64,000 nucleotides of DNA from Crassaminicella thermophila (GCF_008152325.1 NZ_CP042243.1:186001-250000); one strand, 5' to 3'. Shown: positions 44,311 to 53,418, counted from the first letter of the stretch. A program made the numbers and translations. The notes: generated by a model not told the origin, from the sequence alone.

Positions 44311-45624
44311 ATGTTAACAAATCCTGTTGTATTATCTGTTATTGTAATGACAATATTGTGTTTGTTAAAGCTAAATGTTATTCTTTCATTAGTTGTAGCA
44401 GCAATTATAGGAGGATTCGTAGCTGGTATGTCTCTTGGAGATACTATGGGAGTACTTGTAGGTGGAATGGGAGGTAATGCTGAGACTGCTTTGAGTTATA
44501 TACTATTAGGGGCATTGGCTACAGCTATTGCAAAAACTGGTGCTGCTGATATATTAGCATTAAAAATTGCAAAATTAATCAAAGGAAAAGGCATTGTATT
44601 ATTACTTGTTATTGCTTTTGTAGCATGTTTATCAGGAACAGTTATACCTGTACATATAGCTTTTATTCCAATCCTTATACCTCCATTGTTAGCGATTATG
44701 AATAAAATGAAGATGGATCGAAGAGCTGCTGCTTGTGCATTGGCTTTTGGTTTAAAAGCTCCATATATTACATTACCTGTTGGATATGGATTGATTTATC
44801 ACAATATTATTAGAGATCAAATGGGACTTAGTGGAATGGAAATAAGTACTGGAATGGTTTGGAGAGCTAACTGGGTAGCTGGCCTTGCAATGCTTACAGG
44901 ATTAGTGATTGCTTTGATTGTATATAGCAAACCTAGAGAGTACAATATGCTAGATAAGGCCATTGATGAGACAGCGGCTTCATTGGATAATCAAGAAGAA
45001 ATAAAAGTGACAGGAAAACACTATGCAACATTAGTAGCTGGAGTAGCTGCATTAGTTATTCAATTAAAATGGGGATCTATGCCTCTTGGTGCAATGGGTG
45101 GTCTTTTGGTTATGTTAATTTCACGTGCTATTAAGTGGAACGATATTGAGGAAATGATGCATGGTGGAATTAAACTTATGGGGCTTATTGCATTTGTAAT
45201 GTTAGTTGCATCAGGATATGCTGCTGTTATGAGAGAAACTGGAGGTGTAGAAGCACTTGTAGAAGCAGCAACGAGCATGATGGCAGGAAGTAAATTTATT
45301 GCTGCTACTATCATGATTTTACTAGGGCTTGTCATAACAATGGGAATTGGGACCTCTTTTGGAACAGTACCTATTATTGCGGCTATTTATTGTCCATTAG
45401 CATCTGCTTTAGGATTCAGCGTAAAAGCAACTATTCTTTTAATAGCAGTTGCTGCAGCTTTAGGAGATGCTGGATCTCCAGCTTCAGATACCACATTAGG
45501 GCCTACAGCAGGTTTAAATGCAGACGGACAGCATGATCATATTTGGGATACATGTGTACCTACTTTCTTATGCTATAATGTACCCCTTGTTATATTTGGA
45601 ATTATAGGGGCGGTAATCTTCTAA
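44311..45624 (+). CDS. NhaC-superfamily transporter of the hut cluster, probable histidine carrier
   Basis: The 437-residue membrane protein has about 11-12 helices and begins LTNPVVLSVIVMTILCLLKLN. Segments GTVIPVHIAFIPILIPPLLAIM, GLKAPYITLPVGYGLIYHNII and AAALGDAGSPASDTTLGPTAGLNADGQHDHIWDTCVPTFL match the YuiF-like branch of the Na+/H+ antiporter superfamily, for which histidine transport has been predicted. Its position between the activator and hutU, behind a sigma-54 promoter with the shared palindrome, supports histidine or urocanate uptake. It has its own terminator, so it is a separate transcript from hutUI-hutH. AAGGAGG ribosome site. Confidence 0.82.
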   Translation: MLTNPVVLSVIVMTILCLLKLNVILSLVVAAIIGGFVAGMSLGDTMGVLVGGMGGNAETALSYILLGALATAIAKTGAADILALKIAKLIKGKGIVLLLVIAFVACLSGTVIPVHIAFIPILIPPLLAIMNKMKMDRRAAACALAFGLKAPYITLPVGYGLIYHNIIRDQMGLSGMEISTGMVWRANWVAGLAMLTGLVIALIVYSKPREYNMLDKAIDETAASLDNQEEIKVTGKHYATLVAGVAALVIQLKWGSMPLGAMGGLLVMLISRAIKWNDIEEMMHGGIKLMGLIAFVMLVASGYAAVMRETGGVEALVEAATSMMAGSKFIAATIMILLGLVITMGIGTSFGTVPIIAAIYCPLASALGFSVKATILLIAVAAALGDAGSPASDTTLGPTAGLNADGQHDHIWDTCVPTFLCYNVPLVIFGIIGAVIF

Positions 45625-45633
45625 GAACATTAT

Positions 45634-45681
45634 AAACAATAAAAAGGAATTCTTATTTAAAGAGTTCCTTTTTATTGTTTA
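45634..45681 (+). terminator. Terminator of the transporter gene
   Basis: AAACAATAAAAAGGAAT pairs with AGTTCCTTTTTATTGTTT, a long stem with a 12-nt loop. Confidence 0.85.
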
Positions 45682-45739
45682 TAATTTATAAGAAACTTTA
45701 AAACTGGAGTTTTGAAATTTCCCTTAAGACATAAAAATA

Positions 45740-45756
45740 TGTATAAAAATTATACA
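45740..45756 (+). promoter_or_regulatory. Enhancer palindrome 2 (putative activator site)
   Basis: The perfect palindrome TGTATAA-AAA-TTATACA lies 162 bp upstream of the hutU -24 element. It has the same arms as the site at 44010. Confidence 0.7.
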
Positions 45757-45805
45757 GGATATATTTTTTCTACAATAGAGAAATGCTACTTCAGTGGACA
45801 GGTGT

Positions 45806-45822
45806 AGTATAAATTTTATACA
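45806..45822 (+). promoter_or_regulatory. Enhancer palindrome 3 (putative activator site)
   Basis: AGTATAA-ATT-TTATACA has one mismatch to the palindrome at 44010 and 45740. Its centre is 66 bp from palindrome 2, and it lies 96 bp upstream of the -24 element. Confidence 0.65.
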
Positions 45823-45917
45823 TTATGTAGAGAAGAAATAATATTAATTTCTAAGCATTCAAAATAAAATGAAGATTCATACAAATTTTAAGAAAATAAA
45901 AGCAAAAGAAATAAAGT

Positions 45918-45933
45918 TGGCATACACTTTGCT
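45918..45933 (+). promoter_or_regulatory. Sigma-54 (-24/-12) promoter of hutU
   Basis: TGGCATACACTTTGCT has GG and GC exactly 10 nt apart. The predicted start is about 45944, 40 nt before the hutU ATG. The rest of the 45682-45983 gap is AT-rich and holds only the two enhancer palindromes. Confidence 0.88.
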
Positions 45934-45983
45934 TATATATATGGCATAAGATGGAACTTTAAATAATAAAGGGGGAAACTATT

Positions 45984-47714
45984 ATGTCAAAACCAGAGAT
46001 ATTGTATGAGGTAAAAGCACAAAGAGGTCCAACATTAAGATGTAAAGGTTGGAGGCAAGAAACAATCTTAAGAATGCTTGAGAATAATATGGAAAATGCA
46101 GAAAAACCAGAAGAACTTGTAATTTATGGTGGGATAGGAAAGTGTGCGAGAAACTGGGAGTCGTATCATGCTATCGTAAAGTCATTAAAAGAATTAGAAG
46201 ATGACGAGACATTAGTAGTACAATCTGGAATGCCAGTTGCAATCTTTAAAACCCATAAATTAGCACCAACAGTAGTTATGGCAACCACAAATATTATGAA
46301 AGCAGATTGGGAGACATTCTATGATTTACAAGATAAAAATCTTACGATGTTTGCACAATATACAGCAGCTCCTTGGGAATATATAGGAACGCAAGGTGTT
46401 ATACAAGGAACATTTGAAACCTTATCAGCTATAGCAATTAAGAAGTTTAATAATGATTTAACAGGAAAAATTTATCTAACTGCTGGAGCAGGAGGAATGG
46501 GAGGAAACCAAAGTTGGGCAATGAAAATGCATGGTGGAGTTGCAATTGTTGTAGATGCAGATGAAAAAATCATCAAAAGACGTATGCAAAAGAATTATAT
46601 GGATAAAATCGTATACTCATTAGATGAAGCTATTGCAATGGCGAAAGAAGCATCTGCTAAGAAAGAACCATTAGCAATAGGAGTAGTAGGAAATGCTGCA
46701 GATTTATTTGAAGAAGCATACAAAAAAGGGTTTATGCCAGATATTATCAGTGAGATGTGCCCATGTCATGATCCAATTTCGTATATTCCATCAGGTTATA
46801 CAGCAGAAGAAGCAGAAGAGTTTAGAAAAAGAGATCGGAAAGGATATTTAGAAGCAGCACGTGAAACAATGAAAAGACAATTAAGAGCAATGAATGCATA
46901 CTTCCATAAGGGAGTAGAAGTATTTGAATATGGAACAAGTATTCGTAAGGAATGTAGAGATGCAGGGATGCCAGAAGAAGAAGCAATGACAATTCCAGGA
47001 TTTGTAGCAGAATATATTAGGCCATTATTTTGTGAAGGAAGAGGACCATTTAGGTGGACTTGTATATCAGGAGATCCTGAAGACCTTAGAAAGACAGATG
47101 ATTTAGCATTAGAAATTTGTAAAGGAGACCCACTAGTAGAAAGATGGATCAAATTAGCACGTAAACACTTACCAATAGAAGCACTTCCAGCAAGAATTTG
47201 CTATATGGGATTTGGGCAAAGAAAGAGATTTGCATTAGCAGTAAACGAATTAATTAAGAAGGGTGAACTATCAGGGCCGGTAGCATTCTCAAGAGATAAC
47301 TTAGATTCTGGATCAATAGTAAATCCAACATTTGAATCAGAAAATATGAAAGATGGAGGAGATTTAATTTCTGATTGGCCATATTTAAATGCATTATTAA
47401 ACTGCGCAGGAATGTGTGATCTTATAGCAATTCAAGCAAATTATTCAATGGGAGAAGCAGTACATACAGGAGTAACAATGATTGCAGATGGAACAGACGA
47501 AGCAACCTTCAGATTAGAAGCATGTATGACAACTGACTCAGGAATTGGAGTGGTAAGACATGCACAAGCAGGATATGAAATAGCAAGAGATGTTGCAAAT
47601 GGAAAAGGAAAATTAACAAATGAAAGTATTAAGATTCCACTATGGTGGGAGCCTGCAGATAAAGTAACTTTTGGGCCCGATGATTTGAAATTTGCTGAAA
47701 GTACATGTGAATAA
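45984..47714 (+). CDS. hutU: Urocanate hydratase
   Basis: The 576-residue enzyme hydrates urocanate to 4-imidazolone-5-propionate using tightly bound NAD+. Motifs are LVVQSGMPVAIFKTH, the NAD-binding TAGAGGMGGNQSWAMKMHGG near residue 170 and SEMCPCHDPISYIPSGY near 255. The catalytic region reads CRDAGMPEEEAM, with FSRDNLDSGSIVNPTFESE and LLNCAGMCDLIAIQAN near 475. It is slightly longer than the usual 555. It is the first gene after the sigma-54 promoter of the hut operon. Ribosome site GGGGGAAAC. Confidence 0.97.
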   Translation: MSKPEILYEVKAQRGPTLRCKGWRQETILRMLENNMENAEKPEELVIYGGIGKCARNWESYHAIVKSLKELEDDETLVVQSGMPVAIFKTHKLAPTVVMATTNIMKADWETFYDLQDKNLTMFAQYTAAPWEYIGTQGVIQGTFETLSAIAIKKFNNDLTGKIYLTAGAGGMGGNQSWAMKMHGGVAIVVDADEKIIKRRMQKNYMDKIVYSLDEAIAMAKEASAKKEPLAIGVVGNAADLFEEAYKKGFMPDIISEMCPCHDPISYIPSGYTAEEAEEFRKRDRKGYLEAARETMKRQLRAMNAYFHKGVEVFEYGTSIRKECRDAGMPEEEAMTIPGFVAEYIRPLFCEGRGPFRWTCISGDPEDLRKTDDLALEICKGDPLVERWIKLARKHLPIEALPARICYMGFGQRKRFALAVNELIKKGELSGPVAFSRDNLDSGSIVNPTFESENMKDGGDLISDWPYLNALLNCAGMCDLIAIQANYSMGEAVHTGVTMIADGTDEATFRLEACMTTDSGIGVVRHAQAGYEIARDVANGKGKLTNESIKIPLWWEPADKVTFGPDDLKFAESTCE

Positions 47715-47739
47715 ACATATATAATAATTGATACTATGC

Positions 47740-47784
47740 TTGTACCTTTCAATCATCTTAGGAGTGGATAATTGGAAGGTACAA
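47740..47784 (+). promoter_or_regulatory. Long inverted repeat between hutU and hutI
   Basis: TTGTACCTTTCAAT (47740-47753) pairs with ATTGGAAGGTACAA (47771-47784), 14 bp with one wobble around a 17-nt loop. No T-run follows, so it is not an ordinary terminator. It could be a processing or attenuation element, or an operator on DNA. Confidence 0.6.
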
Positions 47785-47856
47785 CTTAGTTTATTGTACA
47801 TAGAAAAATATTAAATCTTCAAAAGGAAGCTTGTATTCATAAGGGAGTGATTAAAA

Positions 47857-49146
47857 TTGGATGGGAACAAAGTAAGAGCAGATTTAGTAATATCCAATTG
47901 TAAACAGATTTTAACCTGCAAAGAAGAAGCAAAGGATTTAATTGGAAAAATTGATTATGGATGGATTGCCATAGCAGGGGAAAAAATTGTAGCTGTCGGG
48001 ACAAAGGAAGAGGTTGAAAGTGTTGTAGAATATGATGAAGATTGTGTGATTGATGGAAGCGAAAAAATTGTTTTACCAGGTTTTATAGATTGTCATACCC
48101 ATCTTGTTTTTGGAGGGTCTCGTGTAAAAGAATATGCTGCTCGTATGACTACCAATGATCTAGAGGTTTTAAAGAAGAGGGGAATTAAGACAGGGATTAT
48201 GGCTACAGTTGATATGACAAGAGATATGACAGAACAAGCGTTATTTGATGCTGCTCAAGAAAGATTAAAATATATGCTTTGTGCAGGAACGACTACTGTA
48301 GAAAGTAAGAGTGGATATGGGCTTACTACATCGTCTGAAATAAAAATGTTAAAAATTAATCAAAAGTTAAATGATAGTTTTCCAATAGATATTGTATCGA
48401 CTTTTCTAGGAGCGCACGGATGGCCTGAGGATATTCCAAAAGATAAATATATTCATATGCTAATATGGGAAATGATTCCTTGGGTAGCAGAGTTAGGATT
48501 AGCACAGTTTTGTGATGTTTGGTGTGATGATGGTCATTATACAATAGAAGAGTCTAGAAAAATTTTACAGGCAGCAAGGGAAGCGGGGCTAGAGCCTAAG
48601 ATTCATACGGATGCATACTCCTATATAGGAGGATCGGATCTAGCAGCGGAAATGAAAATGATATCCGCTGATCATTTGAATTATACACCAAGATCAGTAA
48701 TGGCAAAATTAGCTGAATCAAAGATTCCAGGAGTATTGCTTCCAGCAATAGATTTTGCAGTAAGACATCCAAAACCTTTTAATCCTAGGCCAATGATCGA
48801 AGAAGGCATGACATTGGCATTAGCTACCAATTGTTGTCCAGGATGCTTTAATATATCTCTACAATTTGTAATGATGCTTGCATGCCGTCAACATGGAATG
48901 AGTCCAGAAGAAGCACTTAGGGCTGCTACAATTGGAGGTGCAATGGCTTTAAATCTGCAAGAGGATAGAGGTTCATTAGAAGTAGGGAAACTGGCAGATA
49001 TTCAGATTTGGCATGCATCTACTTATGAGGATGTTATCTATCGGCTTGGAGTAAATCTTGTAGAGAAAGTAATAAAACGAGGAAAAATCGTTGTAGAGAA
49101 TAACATAGATCAATCTTTTGTACAATTGGAGAAGGAGGGAGTATAG
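47857..49146 (+). CDS. hutI: Imidazolonepropionase
   Basis: The 429-residue amidohydrolase cleaves imidazolone propionate to N-formimino-L-glutamate. The metal ligand motif is FIDCHTHLVFGGSRVKEYAARM near residue 70, followed by GAHGWPEDIP, IHTDAYSYIGGSDLAAEM near 250 and LATNCCPGCFNISLQFVMMLAC near 325. The start is TTG 47857 with AGGGAGTGA upstream; no ATG fits. It is followed after 2 bp by the cyclodeaminase gene. Confidence 0.95.
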   Translation: MDGNKVRADLVISNCKQILTCKEEAKDLIGKIDYGWIAIAGEKIVAVGTKEEVESVVEYDEDCVIDGSEKIVLPGFIDCHTHLVFGGSRVKEYAARMTTNDLEVLKKRGIKTGIMATVDMTRDMTEQALFDAAQERLKYMLCAGTTTVESKSGYGLTTSSEIKMLKINQKLNDSFPIDIVSTFLGAHGWPEDIPKDKYIHMLIWEMIPWVAELGLAQFCDVWCDDGHYTIEESRKILQAAREAGLEPKIHTDAYSYIGGSDLAAEMKMISADHLNYTPRSVMAKLAESKIPGVLLPAIDFAVRHPKPFNPRPMIEEGMTLALATNCCPGCFNISLQFVMMLACRQHGMSPEEALRAATIGGAMALNLQEDRGSLEVGKLADIQIWHASTYEDVIYRLGVNLVEKVIKRGKIVVENNIDQSFVQLEKEGV

Positions 49147-49148
49147 TT

Positions 49149-49748
49149 GTGTCTGGAGTAAAAATTCTAGAAAAGGTAATGGACTCTGATAATTTTACAG
49201 TTGGAGGGGGAGCAGCATCAGCACTGGCGGGTGCAATGGCAGCGGGAATGATAGCAATGGTTGCAAAATTATCTACAAAGAAAGATTATGGACTTACTGT
49301 AGATAAGTATCATGAGATTTCTAAAGAAGCAGATCAGTTAGCGAAAAAATTAATTTTTGGAGCTGAGGAAGATGAGAAAGCATTTTGTAAGATAAAAGAT
49401 GCGTATGCTCTTCCAAAATCAACGGAAGAAGAAAAAAAGAAACGTTTAGCTGCCATTCAAAATGGAGGGATTGCAGCTGCAACCGTTCCCAAAAACAATG
49501 GGTTTATGTGTAAACATGTATACCAATTAGGAATGGCGTTAAAAGACAACTCTAATCCTAATGCTGCATCAGATTTAGCTGAAGCAATTATGTTGGCTGA
49601 TGCAGGTGTTAGGGGTTGTATTTTAAATATTAAAGCTAATCTTTTGCTAATTAAAGATCAAAAGATAAAGTCTGAATTTGAAAATTATATACAAGAATTG
49701 AAAGATTTTAAAGGAAGGAATGAAGGTTATGAAGAGTTTATTGGCTGA
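49149..49748 (+). CDS. Formimidoyltetrahydrofolate cyclodeaminase
   Basis: The 199-residue helical protein belongs to the FTCD C-terminal/FchA family, with NFTVGGGAASALAGAMAAGMIAMVAKLS at the N-terminus and NPNAASDLAEAIMLADAGVRGCILNIKANL near 140. It converts 5-formimino-THF to 5,10-methenyl-THF and ammonia. The start is GTG after AAGGAGGGAG. It overlaps the next gene by about 20 bp. The two activities fused in animal FTCD are separate adjacent genes here, in reverse order. Confidence 0.92.
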   Translation: MSGVKILEKVMDSDNFTVGGGAASALAGAMAAGMIAMVAKLSTKKDYGLTVDKYHEISKEADQLAKKLIFGAEEDEKAFCKIKDAYALPKSTEEEKKKRLAAIQNGGIAAATVPKNNGFMCKHVYQLGMALKDNSNPNAASDLAEAIMLADAGVRGCILNIKANLLLIKDQKIKSEFENYIQELKDFKGRNEGYEEFIG

Positions 49749-50604
49749 AGTAAATATTAGTGAGGGTAGAAATTTAGATGTAGTTGAAAAAGTGAAACTA
49801 GCTCTTTTAGAAAAAGAAGATATAAGGCTTATTGATTTAGATTCTGATAAGGATCATAATAGAACTGTTTTTACTTACATAGGTGAGCCAGATGCTATAC
49901 TTGAAGCAACAAAAAGACTTGCTGCTAAGGCAATTGAATTAATTGATATGACAAAGCATGAAGGTAGCCATCCTAGAATGGGGGCAGTAGATGTTGTTCC
50001 TTTTATTCCTGTTAAGAACATAACTACAGAAGAGGCTGTTAAAATTGCTAGAGAATTTGGTAAGTTTCTAGGAGGCCTAGGAGTGCCTGTATACTATTAT
50101 GAAGATGCGGCTACAAAACCAGAGAGAATGAGTTTAGTAAAAATAAGAAAAGGACAATATGAAGCTCTACCAGAAAAAATGAAGAATCCAGAATGGGAAC
50201 CAGATGAAGGACCACATGAGTTTGTTCCTAAAAGTGGTGCTACCGTTACAGGAGTTCGGTTCCCTTTAGTTGCTTTTAATGTGAACCTAAAAACGGAGAA
50301 TATAGAAATAGGGAAAAAAATTGTGAAAGCAGTTAGAGGGGCTACAGGGGGATACAAATATGTTAGAGCAATTGCCCTTAGTTTAGAAGATAAGAAAATG
50401 GTTCAGGTATCTATGAATCTAGTTAATTACGAAAAGACACCTATTCCTAGAGTTATGGAAACAATTCGATCTGAAGCTACCCGCTATGGAGTTTTAATAG
50501 ATGGAGCTGAGCTAGTTGGGCCTGTTCCTCTTATGGCGTTAGAGGAAGTACTTAAGCATTATCTCCAGGTACATGATTTTTCTATGGAACAAATTTATTA
50601 TTAA
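49729..50604 (+). CDS. ftcD: Glutamate formimidoyltransferase
   Basis: The product is about 291 residues, matching the FTCD formiminotransferase domains. It has LLAEVNISEGRNLDVVEK, TKHEGSHPRMGAVDVVPFIPV (catalytic histidine) near residue 75, GATVTGVRFPLVAFNVNL and VRGATGGYKYVRAI near 205. It moves the formimino group from formiminoglutamate to tetrahydrofolate, releasing glutamate. ATG 49729 has GGAAGGA about 9 nt upstream; ATG 49720 lies too close to it. It overlaps the cyclodeaminase gene by 20 bp, suggesting balanced translation. Confidence 0.93.
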   Translation: MKSLLAEVNISEGRNLDVVEKVKLALLEKEDIRLIDLDSDKDHNRTVFTYIGEPDAILEATKRLAAKAIELIDMTKHEGSHPRMGAVDVVPFIPVKNITTEEAVKIAREFGKFLGGLGVPVYYYEDAATKPERMSLVKIRKGQYEALPEKMKNPEWEPDEGPHEFVPKSGATVTGVRFPLVAFNVNLKTENIEIGKKIVKAVRGATGGYKYVRAIALSLEDKKMVQVSMNLVNYEKTPIPRVMETIRSEATRYGVLIDGAELVGPVPLMALEEVLKHYLQVHDFSMEQIYY

Positions 50605-50621
50605 CTAGGGGGAAGATGTGA

Positions 50622-52148
50622 ATGAAAGTAATTTGTGTTAATGGGAATAGTTTAACATTAGAGGATCTTGTAAAAGTTTCTAGAGAAAATTATAAAGTTG
50701 AGCTTGCGAAAGAAGCAATAGAAAGAGTGAGTAAATCTAGAGAAGCAGTTGATGAATTTGTTGAAGAGGGAAAGGTGATCTATGGAATTACTACAGGATT
50801 TGGAAAGTTTAGTGATGTACTTATATCAAAAGATCAAACTAAAGAGCTGCAAAGGAATTTGATTGTCAGTGATTGTTGTGGTGTTGGGAAACCTTATTCT
50901 GAAGAAATTGTAAGAGCTGCAATGCTACTTAGAGTAAATGCATTAGCAAAGGGATTTTCAGGTATAAGATTAAGTACGTTAAATGTATTGATTAAAATGT
51001 TAAATAAAGGTGTTCATCCGGTTGTTCCTGAAAAAGGATCTGTTGGAGCAAGTGGAGATTTGTGTCCATTGGCACATATTGTTTTAGTAATGTTAGGAGA
51101 GGGAGAAGCCTTCTATCAAGGTAAGCGTATGAAAGGCTTCGAGGCTATGAAGGATGCCGGGATTGAGACTGTTGAGTTAATAGCTAAAGAAGGATTAGCT
51201 TTAATTAATGGTACATGTGTATTAACAGCTGTAGGTGCATTAGCTGCATATGATGCTAAAATGGTTGCTAAGCTTTCTGATATTAGTGCTGCAATGACAG
51301 TAGAAGCTCTTAACGGAATTGTAGATGCTTATGATAAGAGAGTACATGAAGTAAGACCTCATGAAGGACAAATAAATTGTGCACAAAATATGCTAAATTT
51401 ATTAGCAGGAAGTAAATCAACAACTAGACAAGGGGAAATTAGAGTACAGGATGCTTATACATTAAGATGTATACCTCAAATTCATGGTGCAAGCAGAGAT
51501 GCTATTGACTATGTGATTAAAAAAGTAACTATAGAGTTGAATTCTGCTACAGATAATCCATTGATTTTTTCAGAGGATAAGGAAGTAATTTCAGGAGGGA
51601 ATTTCCATGGACAGCCAATGGCATTAGTATTTGACTTTTTAAGCATTGCTATTGCAGAATTAGCAAATGTAGCGGAAAGAAGAATTGAAAGACTTGTTAA
51701 TCCAGCATTGAGTAGGTTACCTGCATTTTTGGTGAAAAATGGAGGGCTCAATGATGGGCTTATGATTCCTCAATATGTTGCAGCTGCACTTGTATCTGAA
51801 AATAAAGTATTAGCACATCCAGCTTGTGTAGATTCTATCCCAACATGTGCAAATCAAGAAGATCATGTAAGTATGGGATCTATTTCAGCAAGGCAATCAA
51901 GAGAAATACTGAATAATGTTATGCATGTATTAGGAATAGAATTAATGACAGCTGCACAAGCTATTGAATTTGGAGCAAAAGAAAAGCTAGGTAAAGGTAC
52001 AAAAGTAGCTTATGCTAAGGTAAGAGAGTATGTAGAGCCAGTTGAAAATGATAGAGTATTCCACATAGATATGCATGAATGTTATAAACTCGTTGCTAGC
52101 CATGAACTTGTAAAAGCAGTAGAAGAAGAGATTGGAGAACTAAAATAG
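50622..52148 (+). CDS. hutH: Histidine ammonia-lyase
   Basis: The 508-residue enzyme deaminates L-histidine to urocanate. The Ala-Ser-Gly triad that forms the MIO electrophile is in KGSVGASGDLCPLAHIVLV near residue 145. ITTGFGKFSDV near 53 (conserved tyrosine in VIYGITTGFG), FHGQPMALVFDFLSIAIAE near 328 and QEDHVSMGSISARQSREIL near 410 complete the active site. Although it catalyses the first step, it is the last gene of the operon. Ribosome site AGGGGGAAG. Confidence 0.97.
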   Translation: MKVICVNGNSLTLEDLVKVSRENYKVELAKEAIERVSKSREAVDEFVEEGKVIYGITTGFGKFSDVLISKDQTKELQRNLIVSDCCGVGKPYSEEIVRAAMLLRVNALAKGFSGIRLSTLNVLIKMLNKGVHPVVPEKGSVGASGDLCPLAHIVLVMLGEGEAFYQGKRMKGFEAMKDAGIETVELIAKEGLALINGTCVLTAVGALAAYDAKMVAKLSDISAAMTVEALNGIVDAYDKRVHEVRPHEGQINCAQNMLNLLAGSKSTTRQGEIRVQDAYTLRCIPQIHGASRDAIDYVIKKVTIELNSATDNPLIFSEDKEVISGGNFHGQPMALVFDFLSIAIAELANVAERRIERLVNPALSRLPAFLVKNGGLNDGLMIPQYVAAALVSENKVLAHPACVDSIPTCANQEDHVSMGSISARQSREILNNVMHVLGIELMTAAQAIEFGAKEKLGKGTKVAYAKVREYVEPVENDRVFHIDMHECYKLVASHELVKAVEEEIGELK

Positions 52149-52282
52149 TGTAAAACTATAATTAGGATTATCCTTTTGATTTACCCAATTAACCAATACA
52201 GCAAGTGAAAATTTTAAAAGTAATAACGAAATAATAAAAGTATATTTAGGTGCAAGTTAGAATAAAATTAACATATAAAAAT

Positions 52283-52319
52283 ATCCTAAAACTATTATAG
52301 GTTTTAGGATGTTTTTATT
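52283..52319 (+). terminator. Terminator of the hut operon
   Basis: ATCCTAAAAC-N8-GTTTTAGGAT is followed by GTTTTTATT. It lies 135 bp after hutH. Confidence 0.85.
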
Positions 52320-52395
52320 AGTGGGGCATAAGGAAATATTTACAAAATAATTAAAGCCTATTCCATATATATAGATTTTGTAATATAATTTTAAA

Positions 52396-52423
52396 TTGTA
52401 AAGTAAAATGATTATGATACAAT
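52396..52423 (+). promoter_or_regulatory. Promoter of the LCP gene
   Basis: TTGTAA (52396-52401), 16 nt, TACAAT (52418-52423), 32 bp before the ATG. Confidence 0.5.
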
Positions 52424-52455
52424 GGTTTCAGAAGAACCTCTGAAAGGAGAATATC

Positions 52456-53418
52456 ATGAAAACTTTTTTAAAAATATTTGCAATTGCTTTTGCATGTTTT
52501 ATAGTAGCAATGGGGGCAGGGTTATGGGCTTTTTCTAAATTTTATCATCCTGCTACGGATGTGATTGTAAGTGATAAACCAAAGAAGGAACCTATAGAAA
52601 TTGTGGATAGTAATAAAGAACCAGTAGAAGAAAAGAGCGAATTAGAAAAGCTTATTGATGAAAGCAAGAGGATTAATATTTTGTTATTAGGTATGGAGGG
52701 ACCAAGAACAGATACGATAGTATTTGCTAGTTTTGATCCTGAAAGTAAAAATTTAGATTTAGTATCTATACCAAGAGATACCTATTATGCACGAAAAGGA
52801 TATAGTGCTGCTGATGAGAAAAAAATAAACGCTGTTTATGGAGATGAAGGAATAGAAGGGACTATGCGTGCTGTAAGCAAAGTATTAGGTGGAGTACCTA
52901 TTGATCATTATGTGAAGGTAACTTATTCAGGAGTAGAAAGAATTGTAAACTCATTAGGAGGGGTTCAGGTAAATATTCCTATGAATATGGATTATGATGA
53001 TCCTTATGCAAATCCTCCTTTGCATATACATTTAAAAAAAGGAACACAAGTTCTTGATGGAAAACATGCAATACAGTTTTTAAGATTTAGAAAGGGCAAT
53101 AATGGAGGAGGATACCCAGATGGGGATTTAGGGCGTATAAAAGCACAACAGCAGTTTATTAATGCGGCAATAGGAAAAGCATTAAGCTTTAGGCTTCCAG
53201 TTGTTGCTAATACAGTTATGAAGTATGTAAAAACAGATATTTCTATACCTGATATGGCAATTATGGCAAAAAATGCTGTAGGTATGACAAGAGATAATTT
53301 AAAAGCTTATTCTCTTCCAGGAAGACCAATTAATCAAAATCACTTATCCTATTTCTTACATGATCAGGATGAAGTAGAAAATTTAATTAAGGAAATATAT
53401 AGCAGAGGAAAAGAGTAG
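52456..53418 (+). CDS. LytR-CpsA-Psr (LCP) family wall-polymer transferase
   Basis: The 320-residue membrane-anchored protein has an N-terminal helix (FLKIFAIAFACFIVAMGAGLWAF) and an extracellular LCP domain. Motifs are NILLLGMEGPRTDTIVFASFD near residue 75, DLVSIPRDTYYARKGY near 102 and the arginines in FLRFRKGNNGG...GDLGRIKAQQQF near 210-235. LCP enzymes attach teichoic-acid-like polymers from lipid carriers to peptidoglycan. Ribosome site AAAGGAG. Single-gene unit. Confidence 0.92.
   Translation: MKTFLKIFAIAFACFIVAMGAGLWAFSKFYHPATDVIVSDKPKKEPIEIVDSNKEPVEEKSELEKLIDESKRINILLLGMEGPRTDTIVFASFDPESKNLDLVSIPRDTYYARKGYSAADEKKINAVYGDEGIEGTMRAVSKVLGGVPIDHYVKVTYSGVERIVNSLGGVQVNIPMNMDYDDPYANPPLHIHLKKGTQVLDGKHAIQFLRFRKGNNGGGYPDGDLGRIKAQQQFINAAIGKALSFRLPVVANTVMKYVKTDISIPDMAIMAKNAVGMTRDNLKAYSLPGRPINQNHLSYFLHDQDEVENLIKEIYSRGKE

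Larger units (their letters stand above)
52149..52455. other. Intergenic gap between hutH and the LCP gene
   Basis: This roughly 300-bp AT-rich gap holds the hutH terminator (52283-52319) and the promoter of the LCP gene (52396-52423). I see no other gene, RNA or repeat. Confidence 0.5.
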
